NCBI GenBank assembly: GCA_902474785.1
Contig: CABRXB010000036.1
Coordinates: 1 to 8,764, forward strand
Reading direction: 5' to 3'
Length of the DNA stretch: 8,764 nucleotides
From: an uncultured Eubacteriales bacterium
GTDB taxonomy: Bacteria > Bacillota > Clostridia > Oscillospirales > Feifaniaceae
Shown: in pieces, positions 1-7,939 of the stretch
Layout: each line of letters starts with the position of its first letter
Position numbering within the stretch: the first letter of the stretch is position 1
Position numbers and translations under genes: made by a program
The notes under the pieces: model-generated
Database searches by the model: none
What the model was told of the DNA's origin: nothing
What the model saw: the letters and a program-made list of their open reading frames with translations, nothing else

Positions 1-655
1 GTGCGCAGCAGCCGGCCACCGCCGCGCCGCCGGCGAGCCCCGTCAGCCCAAGCGTGAAACAGATGGCGGCGCTCGAGATGGGCAGCGTGAGCGCCATGCC
101 CACCACCACCGAGATGACAATGCCCATCAGGAAGGGGCGCTGCACCGTGGCCCACTTGATGAGCTCGCCCACCCCGTCGGCAAGGCCGCCCACGGCGGGG
201 GCCAGCAGCATCGAAAGCCCCACGCCCACAACCAGCGTGACAAAGGGCGTGACCAGAATGTCCACGCGCGTCTCCTTGGAGACCGCCTTCCCGCACTCGG
301 CTGCGACAACGGCCATCAGCAGCACGGCGAGCGGCCCGCCGGCGCCGCCCAGCTTGTTGGCGGCGGCCCCCACCGTCACCATCGAGTAGAGCACCAGCGG
401 CGGCGCCGCCAGCGCATGTGCGATGGCAACCGCCATGGCCGCCCCCACCACCTCGGTCGACTTGGCGAAGACGCCGACCTGCACGAAAAAGTCGATGCCA
501 AGCTGTTTGCCCAGCGTGTCGAAAATGGTCCCGATGAGCAGCGAGGCAAACAGTCCCTGTGCCATGGCGCCCAACGCGTCGATGCCATATCGTCTGCCTG
601 AAAAAACGATGTTTTTGCGCGCCAAAAATCCCTTGTTCTGTGGCTTCTCTCCCAT
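1..655 (-). CDS. PTS EIIC-like / PfoR-family membrane protein (partial, N-terminal part)
   Basis: An open frame of 218 codons starts with ATG at 655-653 and runs off the left edge, so the C-terminus is missing. The start is supported by AGGAGG at 665-670, nine bases upstream. The protein opens with a basic cytoplasmic stretch (MGEKPQNKGFLARKN), then a segment reading SGRRYGIDALGAMAQGLFASL (in part) and several hydrophobic spans at about residues 30-48, 66-98, 107-125, 132-157 and 174-205. The segment KETRVDILVTPFVTL (127-141) is typical of the PTS_EIIC_2 / COG3641 family, whose founding member PfoR was described as a regulator of perfringolysin O. Known members are roughly 340-350 residues, so about 60% is visible. 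The family is thought to be a sugar-PTS permease, but substrates are mostly unknown. No EIIA or EIIB domain is visible. It is transcribed divergently from the large signalling gene. The family assignment is good; the substrate is unknown. Confidence 0.85.
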   Translation of the reverse strand, partial: MGEKPQNKGFLARKNIVFSGRRYGIDALGAMAQGLFASLLIGTIFDTLGKQLGIDFFVQVGVFAKSTEVVGAAMAVAIAHALAAPPLVLYSMVTVGAAANKLGGAGGPLAVLLMAVVAAECGKAVSKETRVDILVTPFVTLVVGVGLSMLLAPAVGGLADGVGELIKWATVQRPFLMGIVISVVVGMALTLPISSAAICFTLGLTGLAGGAAVAGCCA

Positions 656-664
656 ACCCTTGTC

Positions 665-670
665 CCTCCT
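665..670 (-). promoter_or_regulatory. Ribosome binding site of the PTS EIIC-like gene
   Basis: On the minus strand this reads AGGAGG, followed by nine bases and ATG at 655-653. It is a full-consensus Shine-Dalgarno and fixes the start of the left-edge gene. Confidence 0.8.
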
Positions 671-793
671 GTATTCACGTATATAGCGCATTGTTCTTAG
701 GATACTCTTTTTTTTCGCACGGCGCAAGGGAGGATTGCATGTGAAAGATGCTATCCTTTTCTTTTGTTCTTGCTGTTTTTTACGCAATCTAAG

Positions 794-818
794 CCGCCTC
801 ATTTCAATTTGAAAGCGG
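794..818. other. Imperfect dyad, possible operator
   Basis: TTTCAA (802-807) and TTGAAA (809-814) form a 6-bp inverted repeat around a single T. They are flanked by CCGC (794-797) and GCGG (815-818), which extend the dyad with a small bulge. It lies between two divergent genes and could be a regulator binding site or a weak hairpin. No regulator gene is visible to pair with it. There is no T-run directly after the dyad, so a terminator is unlikely. Confidence 0.25.
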
Positions 819-893
819 ATGAACTGGAAATCTATGGAAAGCCCGCTTTGACCTCCAGAAACAAAAATACCCCTTTCTCCCTTTTGCATGGTG

Positions 894-902
894 TGGTATA
901 CT
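894..902 (+). promoter_or_regulatory. Candidate extended -10 promoter for the GGDEF/EAL gene
   Basis: TGGTATACT matches the TGnTATAAT extended -10 consensus with one mismatch. No good -35 lies 17 bases upstream (874-879 is TTTCTC), which extended -10 promoters tolerate. Transcription would start near 909, leaving a leader of about 115 bases before the ATG at 1025. Confidence 0.5.
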
Positions 903-1004
903 GAAAAATAATACCTTTAGTTTAGTAATTGGAAGCATTTTGGTTCCACGGCCGGTATCCATGCGGCGATGCCGCCCTGCGTTTCAAGTTCCTGTAACAC
1001 GTAC

Positions 1005-1013
1005 GAGAAAGGG
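1005..1013 (+). promoter_or_regulatory. Ribosome binding site deciding the start at 1025
   Basis: GAGAAAGGG lies at 1005-1013. It directly abuts or overlaps the alternative GTG start at 1013, which could not then be used efficiently, but it is about 11 bases from the ATG at 1025. The ATG is therefore preferred, although the spacing is slightly long. Confidence 0.5.
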
Positions 1014-1024
1014 TGTTTGCCTTT

Positions 1025-4000
1025 ATGAAAGGGAAAAACCGAACTTTTTATTATATTTTACTTGTCATCGTTCTCATGGCGCTCTCCATGACGGTCCTGC
1101 TTTTCTGCCAACACGAGCTCGTACAGCAGGGTCGGGAGCGTTTTTCGGACAACCTGCTCGCCTCGGCGCGGGAGCGCTCTGTCACAATGGAGGCCGCTGT
1201 GGAGAGCCGCTTCTCCCTGCTGGAGAGCTTGGCCGACCTGCTTTATCTGGAGGACGACCTGTCGCAAGAGCAGATTGCCTCGATGCTGCGCGCCGCAGGC
1301 GCGTCGTCCTCCTTTGCCTCGATTGACGTCGTCGACGACGACAGCGCGTCTCTCCAAGACAGCGGCCTCTCTGCGCAGCAGCAGGCCGCCGTTTTGCGTG
1401 CGCTTTCGGGGCGGCGCGCAGTGGAACACATCCCCTCCGACCAGGCGGGCGGGGAGGCCCACTTTTTCTTTGCCGTCCCCGCGCGCGAGGCGGGACAGGT
1501 GCACGCCGTGCTCACGGGCGCGGTCAGCGACGCCGCGTTTGAACCGCTCATCTCCTACGGCGCCTACGGGGAGGAGAGCTACTTCTTTTTGTGCGACGGC
1601 CAGGGCAACCTCGTGCTGGGCAGCGACAACCAGTATTTCCATGCGGACAAGCGCAACCTGTTTGCCCTTTTGAAAGAAGCCCCGTTTGAACAGGGGGCCG
1701 ACGACATCGCGCAGATCCAGGATCTCATGGCGCGGCGCGAATCGGGCACGCTGGCCTACAGCATTGCGCAAAGCGGCAGGTATGCCGCCCTGTTTCCCCT
1801 TTCCATCAACGACTGGTACCTCTTTCATGCGGTGACGCAAGATCGCATGGACAGCGAGCTGGCGCGCATGATCTCCCCCGTATTTGGCGTGCTGCTGCTG
1901 TTTTTGATCGTCGTCTGCGTGCTTTTGTTTTTGTGCCTGCTCTGGGAGGGGCGCCGCTCCTCTCAGCGCGACCAGAAGACGCGGCAGACCCTTGCGCAAC
2001 TGACCAAAACCGCGCAGGCCGACCCCTTGACCGGCCTGCTCAACCGTAAGGCTGCCGCCGAACAGATCGACGACTTCCTGAACGGGGAGGGGCTTTCGGG
2101 CCGGCACGCCTTCTTTCTCATCGACCTTGACGATTTCAAATCCCTCAACGACACCTTCGGCCACGGCGAGGGCGATGCGCTGCTGATCTCGGTGGCCGAA
2201 AAGATGCGAGAGACCTTTCGGCCCACCGACGTGCTGGCGCGTCTGGGCGGCGACGAATTCATGGCGCTCATCAAAAACGTGCCAAACGACGCCATGCTCG
2301 CGGACAAGGCCCAGGATCTCATCACACGGCTGGAATCCACTCACACCGGGGGCGACATCACGCTTTGCATCACCTGCAGCGTGGGCATCGCCAGTTGCGA
2401 ACCAAAGGCGCGCAAGCCCTTTGAAACGCTCTACCGGGAGGCCGACGAAGCTCTCTATGGCGCAAAGCAGGCGGGCAAAGCGCGCTGGCGCTTCTTCTCT
2501 CCGCCCGACGAGACGCTCGCCACCCACCAGGGCGCGCTCAAGGGCGCCCGCTCCAGCGTGCATCTGCACGCCCTGATGAACTACTTAAACGGCGGGCTGA
2601 TCCTGTTTGAGGTGGGCCCAAGCATTCGCGCCCTGTATGTCAGCCCAAGTTTTACGCCCTTGTCCGGTCTTTCGACCGAGGCGCTGACCTCCTGTGCAGA
2701 CTGCATCCCCCTGCTGTGCGACGCGCACGACACGGCCCGCCTTACGGCGGCGCTGCGCAGCGCCGGGCAGGGGGCAAAGCCCATCGACGTCATCTATCGC
2801 AGCGCCGTTCGTTCAAACCAGGTCAAATGGCACCATCTGCACGCCATGCCCGTTCCGGTCGCCGCCGGCGCAGCGCCCACGCTGTTTGGCATCATTACCG
2901 ACGTGACGCAGCTCAAAACCACCGAGCAGGAGCTCTACGCCAAGCGGCGGCAGCTCGAAAGCGTGCTCTCGGTGAGCCAGCTTTCCACCATCGAGATCGA
3001 CCTTCCCCGCCGGCGCCTGCGCGTGTCGCAGGGCGTGGCTGAAAAATACGGCCTGAGCCTCGACTGGATCGAAGACGTGCCGCAGTCGATTCTTGCGCGC
3101 GGCCTGCTCCACCCCGACTCCGCCGAGGAATTTCTGGCCTTTTTTGACAGCCTCTATGCGGGCGCGTCGCAGGGCAGCGTGCTGGTGCGCCTGCGCAGGC
3201 CCGACAACAGCTATGCCATGGAGCGCATCAGCTGCACCGTGATCTGCGACGAGCTGTCGGGAGAGGCGCGGGCCATCGGCGTCAGCGAGGGGCTTGAGAC
3301 GCTGTCCAACGACGTGCTGCGCTTCGAGCAGCAAAAGCAGCTTTTCCTGCATGTGGCCGATTTTCTCTTCTCCAGCCTGCGCGTGGATTTGGCCCACGAC
3401 CGCGTGGAGGTGCTCAAGAGCGACCCCGCCTTAGAGCACTGCGGCGTTGTCGCCTCCTACTCCCAGGCGCTGCAAAACCGTGCCTCCCTCATCGACGACC
3501 CTGCCGAACGCTCCGCCCTTCTTGAGACCTTTGACGTCGCTTCGCTCAAAAAAGCCTGCCGGTCGGGGGTTGGGCACCTCTCCCTGGAGCACCGCCTGCG
3601 CAACATAGACGGCGCGCGGCACTGGCAGTCCACCACCGCCGTCCTGCTCACAAACCCCAGCGACGGCGCGCCCCACGCCTTTGTGTTTGCGCAGGACATC
3701 GACCTGCGCAAACAGATTGAGGCGGCGCTCCAGGAACCCGCCAAGGTCGACGTCTACCACGGGTTTTACGCCCGCCAGACCTTCAAACAGATGGCCGAGC
3801 TCACTCTAGCCAGGGACGATCTGACCGACAACGCCCACCGCGCGCTGACACTCTTTGGCATCACGCACTTTTTTGAGCTGCAAAGCCGCTTTGGAATTCA
3901 GAGCATGGCGGGGCTGCTCACGCGCGTCGCCCGCAAGTTCGACCTGCTGCTCTCCTCCGATCACTTGATCTCCTATCTGGGCGGCGGCGTGTTCGCGCTT

Positions 4001-6046
4001 TTTTCGCTGCATGCTGCAACCAAAGAGCAGCTTTTGCAAACAGCAGAGGCCATGCTCGACCTGCTGTGCAGCCCATCTTTGCTGCTCGACCGGGAGGAGG
4101 AGGCGCTGCACTACCGCTGCGGCGTCGCCCTGGCGGAGGACACCGCGCTCTCTTTTGATCTTCTGCTTGAAAACGCGGGCTTTGCCATGCGAGACCCGCG
4201 CGCCAAAGAGGATTACCCCTTCTTCTATGAGCCGCCGGCCGACGACGCCCGCAAAGAGCCGACGTCTCCCGTGCTGACCGAGCGTCAGCTTGCACAGGCG
4301 GCCATCCGCATGCTTGACACCAGCGACGCCGGACAAAAAGACGCCTTTCAAATCGCGCTCCACAGCCTGTTTTCCCCCGGCAGCCTCAAGGAGCTCATCA
4401 CCGGCGCGCTCGGGGCGCTGGGGCGCTACTATGAGGCCGACCGCGCCCATATCCTTGAAATTGACAGCAGCTCCCTGCTTTTGAGCAACACCTACGAGTG
4501 GTGCGCCCCCGGCGTGATGGCGGCGCTGCCCTTTTTGCAGCGCCTGCCCCTGGCCGAGAGCCCCTCTTTTCTCGCGGCCTGGCGGCAGCGTCACGAACTC
4601 CACTTGAGCGAGGATCACCCCGAACACCCCTTCCAGGGGGAGGAGACCAGCATTCTCGGCGTGCAAAACGTCTCCTCGGTGTGGGCCATTCCCTATTATC
4701 TTCCAAACGGACGCTCCGGCTTCCTTGGACTTGACAACGCGCGGGCCCACCTCGACCGGCCCGATCTGCTCTATGCCATGGGGCATTTGCTGCCCTGCCG
4801 CGTGTCGGCCGACGGCAAGCTCGTCACCGATCAAACCGACGCGCTCACAGGGCTTTCCTCGCACGACCACTATCTGCGCGTGTGTCAGGAGACGAGCGGC
4901 GGCAAGCCGCTTGTTCAGGTCGGCGCTTTTGTGGTGCAGATCAACGACTGGGACGCCGTGGCGCGCAGCTTTGGCGAGACCTTCTGCCAGCGGCTGCTCT
5001 GCTTTGCCGCTGAGATCCTATATGCCCACTTCCCCGCCGCAATGCTCTTTCGCTACGATGCGCACACGCTGCTGGCACTGACGCGCGACATCGCGCCCGA
5101 GCTCTTTGAGGAGTGTTCGGCTCTGACAAGGCAGACGCTCGAGCGGCATCAGCCCGGCGACTTTGCCTGCGCGCACCTTTGGAGCGCCCAGACAGACGAT
5201 CTCGATAAGCTGGTGCAAAATGCCAGGCTCAAGTTGAACCATTCCGGCTCGGGCTTTGCGCTGCCCAGCGCGCTGCACCAGCCCTCGGTCGAGCTGCGCG
5301 CCTTTCTGGAAGAGGGGCGCTTTGAGCTGTGGCTGGAGCCCAAGATCGACCTGCGCACCGGCGCGCTCACCGGGGCGGAGGGGCTGTCGCGCCTGCGCCA
5401 CCCCACCTGCGGCCTGCTTGCGCCGCGCCGCTTCATCCCCGAACTCGAACAGGCCGGCACCATCTTCTACCTCGACTGTCACATGTTTGAACAGGTCTGC
5501 CGGCTGCAGGCGCAGTGGCGCGCCCAGGGCCTGCCCGCCCTTCCTCTGTCGGTCAACTTTTCAACCTCGACCCTTTGCGTGCCCGATCTGCTCGATACGC
5601 TGTGCGCCATTGCCGATCGCCATGGGGCGGACCGTTCGCTCATCGAAATCGAGGTGAGCGAGACGGCGGGCGCGCTCGAGCAGCAGATGCTGATTCGGCT
5701 TGGCGGGGCCTTGCACAAGGCCGGCTTTGCCCTGTGTCTTGACAACTTTGGCGCGCGGGCGGTCAACTTCCCCCTGCTCACCCTGCTCGACTTTTCCACC
5801 GTCAAGCTCGACAAGAGCCTCACGGAAAAGGCCCCCGCCGACAGCCGCGTCAGAGAGCTGCTGCGCAGCCTGCTCTCCCTTTGCAAGAATCTCGGCGTGA
5901 GCAGCGTGGTGGAGGGGGTGGAGACCGCGCAGCAGGCGAATCTTCTCCTGGAGCTCGGCGCGGGCGAATCGCAGGGCTTTCTCTACAGCAGGGCCCTGCG
6001 CGCCGAGGACTTTGCCGCACGCTATCTGCCGGGGGCCTCCTCATGA
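1025..6046 (+). CDS. Membrane-anchored multi-domain GGDEF/EAL c-di-GMP signalling protein (1673 aa)
   Basis: This is a predicted c-di-GMP synthesis/turnover hub with an extracellular sensor. Domains in order (approximate residues from the ATG): TM 7-27; dCache-like sensor 28-281; TM 286-306; GGDEF 325-485; PAS-like modules 510-640, 640-762 and 768-900; degenerate GGDEF 905-1065; GAF-like 1083-1265; degenerate GGDEF 1270-1415; EAL 1418-1670. The first GGDEF looks active: DPLTGLLNR (333-341), IDLDDFK (366-372), GGDEF (408-412), with inhibitory-site RPTD at 399-402, exactly five residues before GGDEF. The second has GGGVF (986-990) and the third DAHTL (1345-1349), so neither should make c-di-GMP. 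The EAL domain keeps E1452 (as EGL), N1511, E1543/E1546, K1594, E1630 and Q1650. The usual DD pair is D1573-N1574 and the following loop is degraded. An alternative GTG start at 1013 adds four residues. The stop overlaps the ATG of the permease gene. The architecture is secure; the net activity is not. Confidence 0.93.
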   Translation: MKGKNRTFYYILLVIVLMALSMTVLLFCQHELVQQGRERFSDNLLASARERSVTMEAAVESRFSLLESLADLLYLEDDLSQEQIASMLRAAGASSSFASIDVVDDDSASLQDSGLSAQQQAAVLRALSGRRAVEHIPSDQAGGEAHFFFAVPAREAGQVHAVLTGAVSDAAFEPLISYGAYGEESYFFLCDGQGNLVLGSDNQYFHADKRNLFALLKEAPFEQGADDIAQIQDLMARRESGTLAYSIAQSGRYAALFPLSINDWYLFHAVTQDRMDSELARMISPVFGVLLLFLIVVCVLLFLCLLWEGRRSSQRDQKTRQTLAQLTKTAQADPLTGLLNRKAAAEQIDDFLNGEGLSGRHAFFLIDLDDFKSLNDTFGHGEGDALLISVAEKMRETFRPTDVLARLGGDEFMALIKNVPNDAMLADKAQDLITRLESTHTGGDITLCITCSVGIASCEPKARKPFETLYREADEALYGAKQAGKARWRFFSPPDETLATHQGALKGARSSVHLHALMNYLNGGLILFEVGPSIRALYVSPSFTPLSGLSTEALTSCADCIPLLCDAHDTARLTAALRSAGQGAKPIDVIYRSAVRSNQVKWHHLHAMPVPVAAGAAPTLFGIITDVTQLKTTEQELYAKRRQLESVLSVSQLSTIEIDLPRRRLRVSQGVAEKYGLSLDWIEDVPQSILARGLLHPDSAEEFLAFFDSLYAGASQGSVLVRLRRPDNSYAMERISCTVICDELSGEARAIGVSEGLETLSNDVLRFEQQKQLFLHVADFLFSSLRVDLAHDRVEVLKSDPALEHCGVVASYSQALQNRASLIDDPAERSALLETFDVASLKKACRSGVGHLSLEHRLRNIDGARHWQSTTAVLLTNPSDGAPHAFVFAQDIDLRKQIEAALQEPAKVDVYHGFYARQTFKQMAELTLARDDLTDNAHRALTLFGITHFFELQSRFGIQSMAGLLTRVARKFDLLLSSDHLISYLGGGVFALFSLHAATKEQLLQTAEAMLDLLCSPSLLLDREEEALHYRCGVALAEDTALSFDLLLENAGFAMRDPRAKEDYPFFYEPPADDARKEPTSPVLTERQLAQAAIRMLDTSDAGQKDAFQIALHSLFSPGSLKELITGALGALGRYYEADRAHILEIDSSSLLLSNTYEWCAPGVMAALPFLQRLPLAESPSFLAAWRQRHELHLSEDHPEHPFQGEETSILGVQNVSSVWAIPYYLPNGRSGFLGLDNARAHLDRPDLLYAMGHLLPCRVSADGKLVTDQTDALTGLSSHDHYLRVCQETSGGKPLVQVGAFVVQINDWDAVARSFGETFCQRLLCFAAEILYAHFPAAMLFRYDAHTLLALTRDIAPELFEECSALTRQTLERHQPGDFACAHLWSAQTDDLDKLVQNARLKLNHSGSGFALPSALHQPSVELRAFLEEGRFELWLEPKIDLRTGALTGAEGLSRLRHPTCGLLAPRRFIPELEQAGTIFYLDCHMFEQVCRLQAQWRAQGLPALPLSVNFSTSTLCVPDLLDTLCAIADRHGADRSLIEIEVSETAGALEQQMLIRLGGALHKAGFALCLDNFGARAVNFPLLTLLDFSTVKLDKSLTEKAPADSRVRELLRSLLSLCKNLGVSSVVEGVETAQQANLLLELGAGESQGFLYSRALRAEDFAARYLPGASS

Positions 6047-6219
6047 GAAAAATCCTGCCGCTGTATTTTTTGCTTTTCTCCTGCTTTCAACTGCTGGCCG
6101 TCACCGTGCTGCCCATCGACGCGCTCACGCTGCGCATCGCGCATGCCGGCCTGCTGCTGGCCTCGGCCTTTCTGATCGCCTTTGAACGGCGGCCCCACGC
6201 CCTCAAGCTGGCGCGCTGA
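6043..6219 (+). CDS. N-terminal fragment of a fused TRAP transporter permease (split by frame change)
   Basis: This 58-codon frame starts with ATG at 6043, whose ATGA overlaps the TGA of the GGDEF/EAL gene, a classic arrangement for translational coupling. It encodes two hydrophobic segments, LPLYFLLFSCFQLLAV (about 5-20) and LRIAHAGLLLASAFLIAF (about 30-47). The FQL...LRIAHAGLLL pattern matches the first two helices of fused DctQ-DctM (TAXI-type) TRAP permeases. Translation stops at TGA 6217-6219, where the family continues. The continuation (CTG ACC GTC TAC GGC from 6216) is in the -1 frame, and that frame is open from 6186. The two pieces are therefore most simply one gene broken by a one-base change or an assembly error. 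A genuine 58-residue membrane peptide encoded separately is less likely. Confidence 0.6.
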   Translation: MRKILPLYFLLFSCFQLLAVTVLPIDALTLRIAHAGLLLASAFLIAFERRPHALKLAR

Positions 6220-6254
6220 CCGTCTACGGCGCGCTGCTGCTGCGCTGGCGTCCG

Positions 6255-7817
6255 GTGGCGCTGGCGGGCGGCGTCGTTGGACCGCTGGAGCTGGCGCTGG
6301 CGGGGGCGGCCCTGATTGTGCTGCTGGCGGGCGGCCTGTTGTGCTGCCGCTCTTTGACGCTGCTGGCCGCCGTCTTTTTGCTCTACAACTTCGCCGGCCC
6401 CCTGATCCCCGGGCTGTTTGGCCACGCCGGATTTTCCCTTCGCCGGGTGCTGCACTTTTTCTTCTGGGGCAGTCAGGGCGTGTTTGGCGTGGGGGCGGGT
6501 GTGTCGTCGACCTACCTGTTTGTCTTTGTGCTCTTTGGCGCGCTGCTGCGCGCCGGGGGCTTTACGCAGCTCGTGAGCGATCTTGCTCTGCGCGCAGTGG
6601 GCAACAGCCCCGGCGCGCCCGCCAAAATCGCCGTGCTCTCGTCGGCGCTGCTGGGCACGGTCAACGGATCGGCGGTGGCCAACGTCGCCACAACCGGGGC
6701 GCTGACCATCCCGCTCATGAAGGACGCCGGCTACCCCGACGCCTATGCAGCCGCGGTCGAAGCTGCCGCCTCGACCGGCGGCCAGTTCATGCCCCCGGTC
6801 ATGGGGGCGGTGGGCTTTGTCATGGCCGAACTGCTGGGAACGGGCTATGGCGCTGTCATGGCGGCCGCGCTGCTGCCCGCTCTGCTCTACTATGGCGCGC
6901 TGCTGCTTGCCACCCATCTGCGTGCGCGCCGTCTGGGGCTGGGCGGACAGACCTTTGGCCCGGTCAGCTTGAAAAACCGGCTCCACCTGCTGCTGCCGCT
7001 TGCGCTGCTTTTGGTGCTGATGGCCTTTGGCTATACGCCGCTTTTTTCATGTGTGGCGGCCATTGTCGCCACCCCTCTTGTGGGCGCTTTGAAACAGGAC
7101 ACGCGCCTGTCTGCCGCCGACTGGCTTGCGGCGCTGGCGCGCGGCGCGCGCGACGCCGTGACGGTGGGGGTGTGCTGCCTGATCATCGGCCTCATCATCG
7201 GCACCGTTTCTCTGACCGGCGTGGGGCTGACGGCGGGCGCAGCCCTGCTGCGTCTGGCCCGCGGCGCAAGCCTGCCGCTGTGCGGTATCGCCGCCGCCGC
7301 GCTGTGTCTGCTGCTGGGCACCGGCGTGCCGGGCGTGGCGGCCTATGTCATTGTCGCCACCGTGGCGGCGCCTGCGCTGCTTGCGGCGGGGGCGGCGCCG
7401 CTTTGCGCCCACCTCTTTTGCCTGTTTTACGCCTGCCTTGCCAACCTCACGCCGCCCGTCGCCCTCAGCGCAACCACGGCCGCCGGCATCGCCAATTCCG
7501 GCCGCGTGCAGACTGCGCTGTTTGCCATGGCGCTGGCAGCCCCCGGCTTTTTGCTGCCCCTGTTTTTTCTGCTGCATCCGGCGCTGCTGATCGGCATGGG
7601 AACGCTTTGGGACACCGTGTGCGCCCTGTTAACGGCGGGGTGCGGCGTGGTGTTTTTGACGTGCGCGGCACAGGGCTGGCTGCGCGGCCCTTGTACCCCG
7701 CTGCTGCGCGCGCTGCTCTTTGCCAGCGCGCTGCTCTGCCTTGCAGATATCGTGCTGCCGGCCCTTGCGCTCGGCGCCCTGCTGTGGGGCTGCCAGGGCA
7801 GTCGGCGGACAAGCTGA
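6255..7817 (+). CDS. TRAP transporter fused permease subunit, TAXI type (main part, DctM-like)
   Basis: This is the membrane permease of a tripartite ATP-independent periplasmic transporter, which uses ion gradients to import carboxylates and similar solutes with a binding protein. The 520-residue product is highly hydrophobic. It carries the diagnostic stretch of the fused family: GVSSTYLFVFVLFGALL, then GAPAKIAVLSSALLGTVNGS, AVANVATTGALTIPLMKDAGY, AVEAAASTGGQFMPPVMGA and later NLTPPVALSATTAAGIA. The only standard start in this frame is GTG 6255, with no ribosome binding site. The frame is open back to 6186, and residues encoded from 6216 continue the family pattern from the 58-residue piece ending at 6219. 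With one -1 correction the full protein would be 591 residues, near but slightly below the family's usual size. No TAXI solute-binding protein gene is present here. The family call is strong; whether the locus is functional is uncertain. Confidence 0.88.
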   Translation: MALAGGVVGPLELALAGAALIVLLAGGLLCCRSLTLLAAVFLLYNFAGPLIPGLFGHAGFSLRRVLHFFFWGSQGVFGVGAGVSSTYLFVFVLFGALLRAGGFTQLVSDLALRAVGNSPGAPAKIAVLSSALLGTVNGSAVANVATTGALTIPLMKDAGYPDAYAAAVEAAASTGGQFMPPVMGAVGFVMAELLGTGYGAVMAAALLPALLYYGALLLATHLRARRLGLGGQTFGPVSLKNRLHLLLPLALLLVLMAFGYTPLFSCVAAIVATPLVGALKQDTRLSAADWLAALARGARDAVTVGVCCLIIGLIIGTVSLTGVGLTAGAALLRLARGASLPLCGIAAAALCLLLGTGVPGVAAYVIVATVAAPALLAAGAAPLCAHLFCLFYACLANLTPPVALSATTAAGIANSGRVQTALFAMALAAPGFLLPLFFLLHPALLIGMGTLWDTVCALLTAGCGVVFLTCAAQGWLRGPCTPLLRALLFASALLCLADIVLPALALGALLWGCQGSRRTS

Positions 7818-7846
7818 CCTTCGGGGCCAGGGTGAGATCCCGCGTC

Positions 7847-7878
7847 TGCACCGCCTTGCGCAAGGGCGCGCAGGTGCA
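7847..7878. other. GC-rich dyad after the permease gene
   Basis: TGCACC (7847-7852) pairs with GGTGCA (7873-7878), enclosing the perfect 12-base palindrome CCTTGCGCAAGG (7854-7865). It follows the permease stop by about 30 bases. The nearest T-run is only GTTTTG at 7894-7899, so intrinsic termination would be weak. The rest of 7818-7939 shows nothing recognisable. Confidence 0.3.
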
Positions 7879-7939
7879 AGCCGTTTCAAAGACGTTTTGA
7901 GCCCTTGTCCGACAATTCGATGAAATCCTGCAGGATCAC

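Larger units (their letters stand above)
656..1024. other. Divergent intergenic region, 369 bases
   Basis: This AT-richer spacer separates the minus-strand PTS-like gene from the plus-strand signalling gene. It holds an extended -10 promoter reading right (894-902), a possible weak TATATA -10 at 680-685 reading left with no good -35, a dyad at 794-818 and a small GC hairpin at 963-975 (GCGGC, loop GAT, GCCGC). Small open frames here show no protein-like composition and lack ribosome binding sites. I see no c-di-GMP riboswitch signature. Confidence 0.7.

Noticed and set aside
909..1024. Possible c-di-GMP riboswitch in the leader of the GGDEF/EAL gene
   Set aside because: The conserved GEMM-I elements (the CACGCACAGGGCAAACC region and the tetraloop receptor) are absent; only a 5-bp GC hairpin is visible.
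1275..1673. 132-codon plus-strand frame inside the sensor region
   Set aside because: It is an alternative frame of the GGDEF/EAL gene, Arg/Pro/Ser-rich, without a ribosome binding site.
1058..2569. 503-codon open frame on the minus strand
   Set aside because: It lies entirely opposite the GGDEF/EAL gene, whose dCache, TM and GGDEF motifs are clear. Its composition (Gln-, Arg- and Gly-rich, no motifs) is that of an antisense shadow in GC-rich coding DNA.
3806..4870. 354-codon open frame on the minus strand
   Set aside because: It is opposite the degenerate GGDEF and GAF regions, with no ribosome binding site and no recognisable domain; a shadow of GC-rich codon usage.
6183..6222. Programmed -1 frameshift site in the TRAP gene
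   Set aside because: The overlap of frames shows no X XXY YYZ heptamer and no clear downstream pseudoknot, so a plain mutation or sequence error is simpler.
6182..7900. 572-codon plus-strand frame overlapping the permease
   Set aside because: It is longer than the permease frame but Arg/Gly/Cys-rich with no membrane pattern, whereas the other frame carries the diagnostic TRAP motifs.
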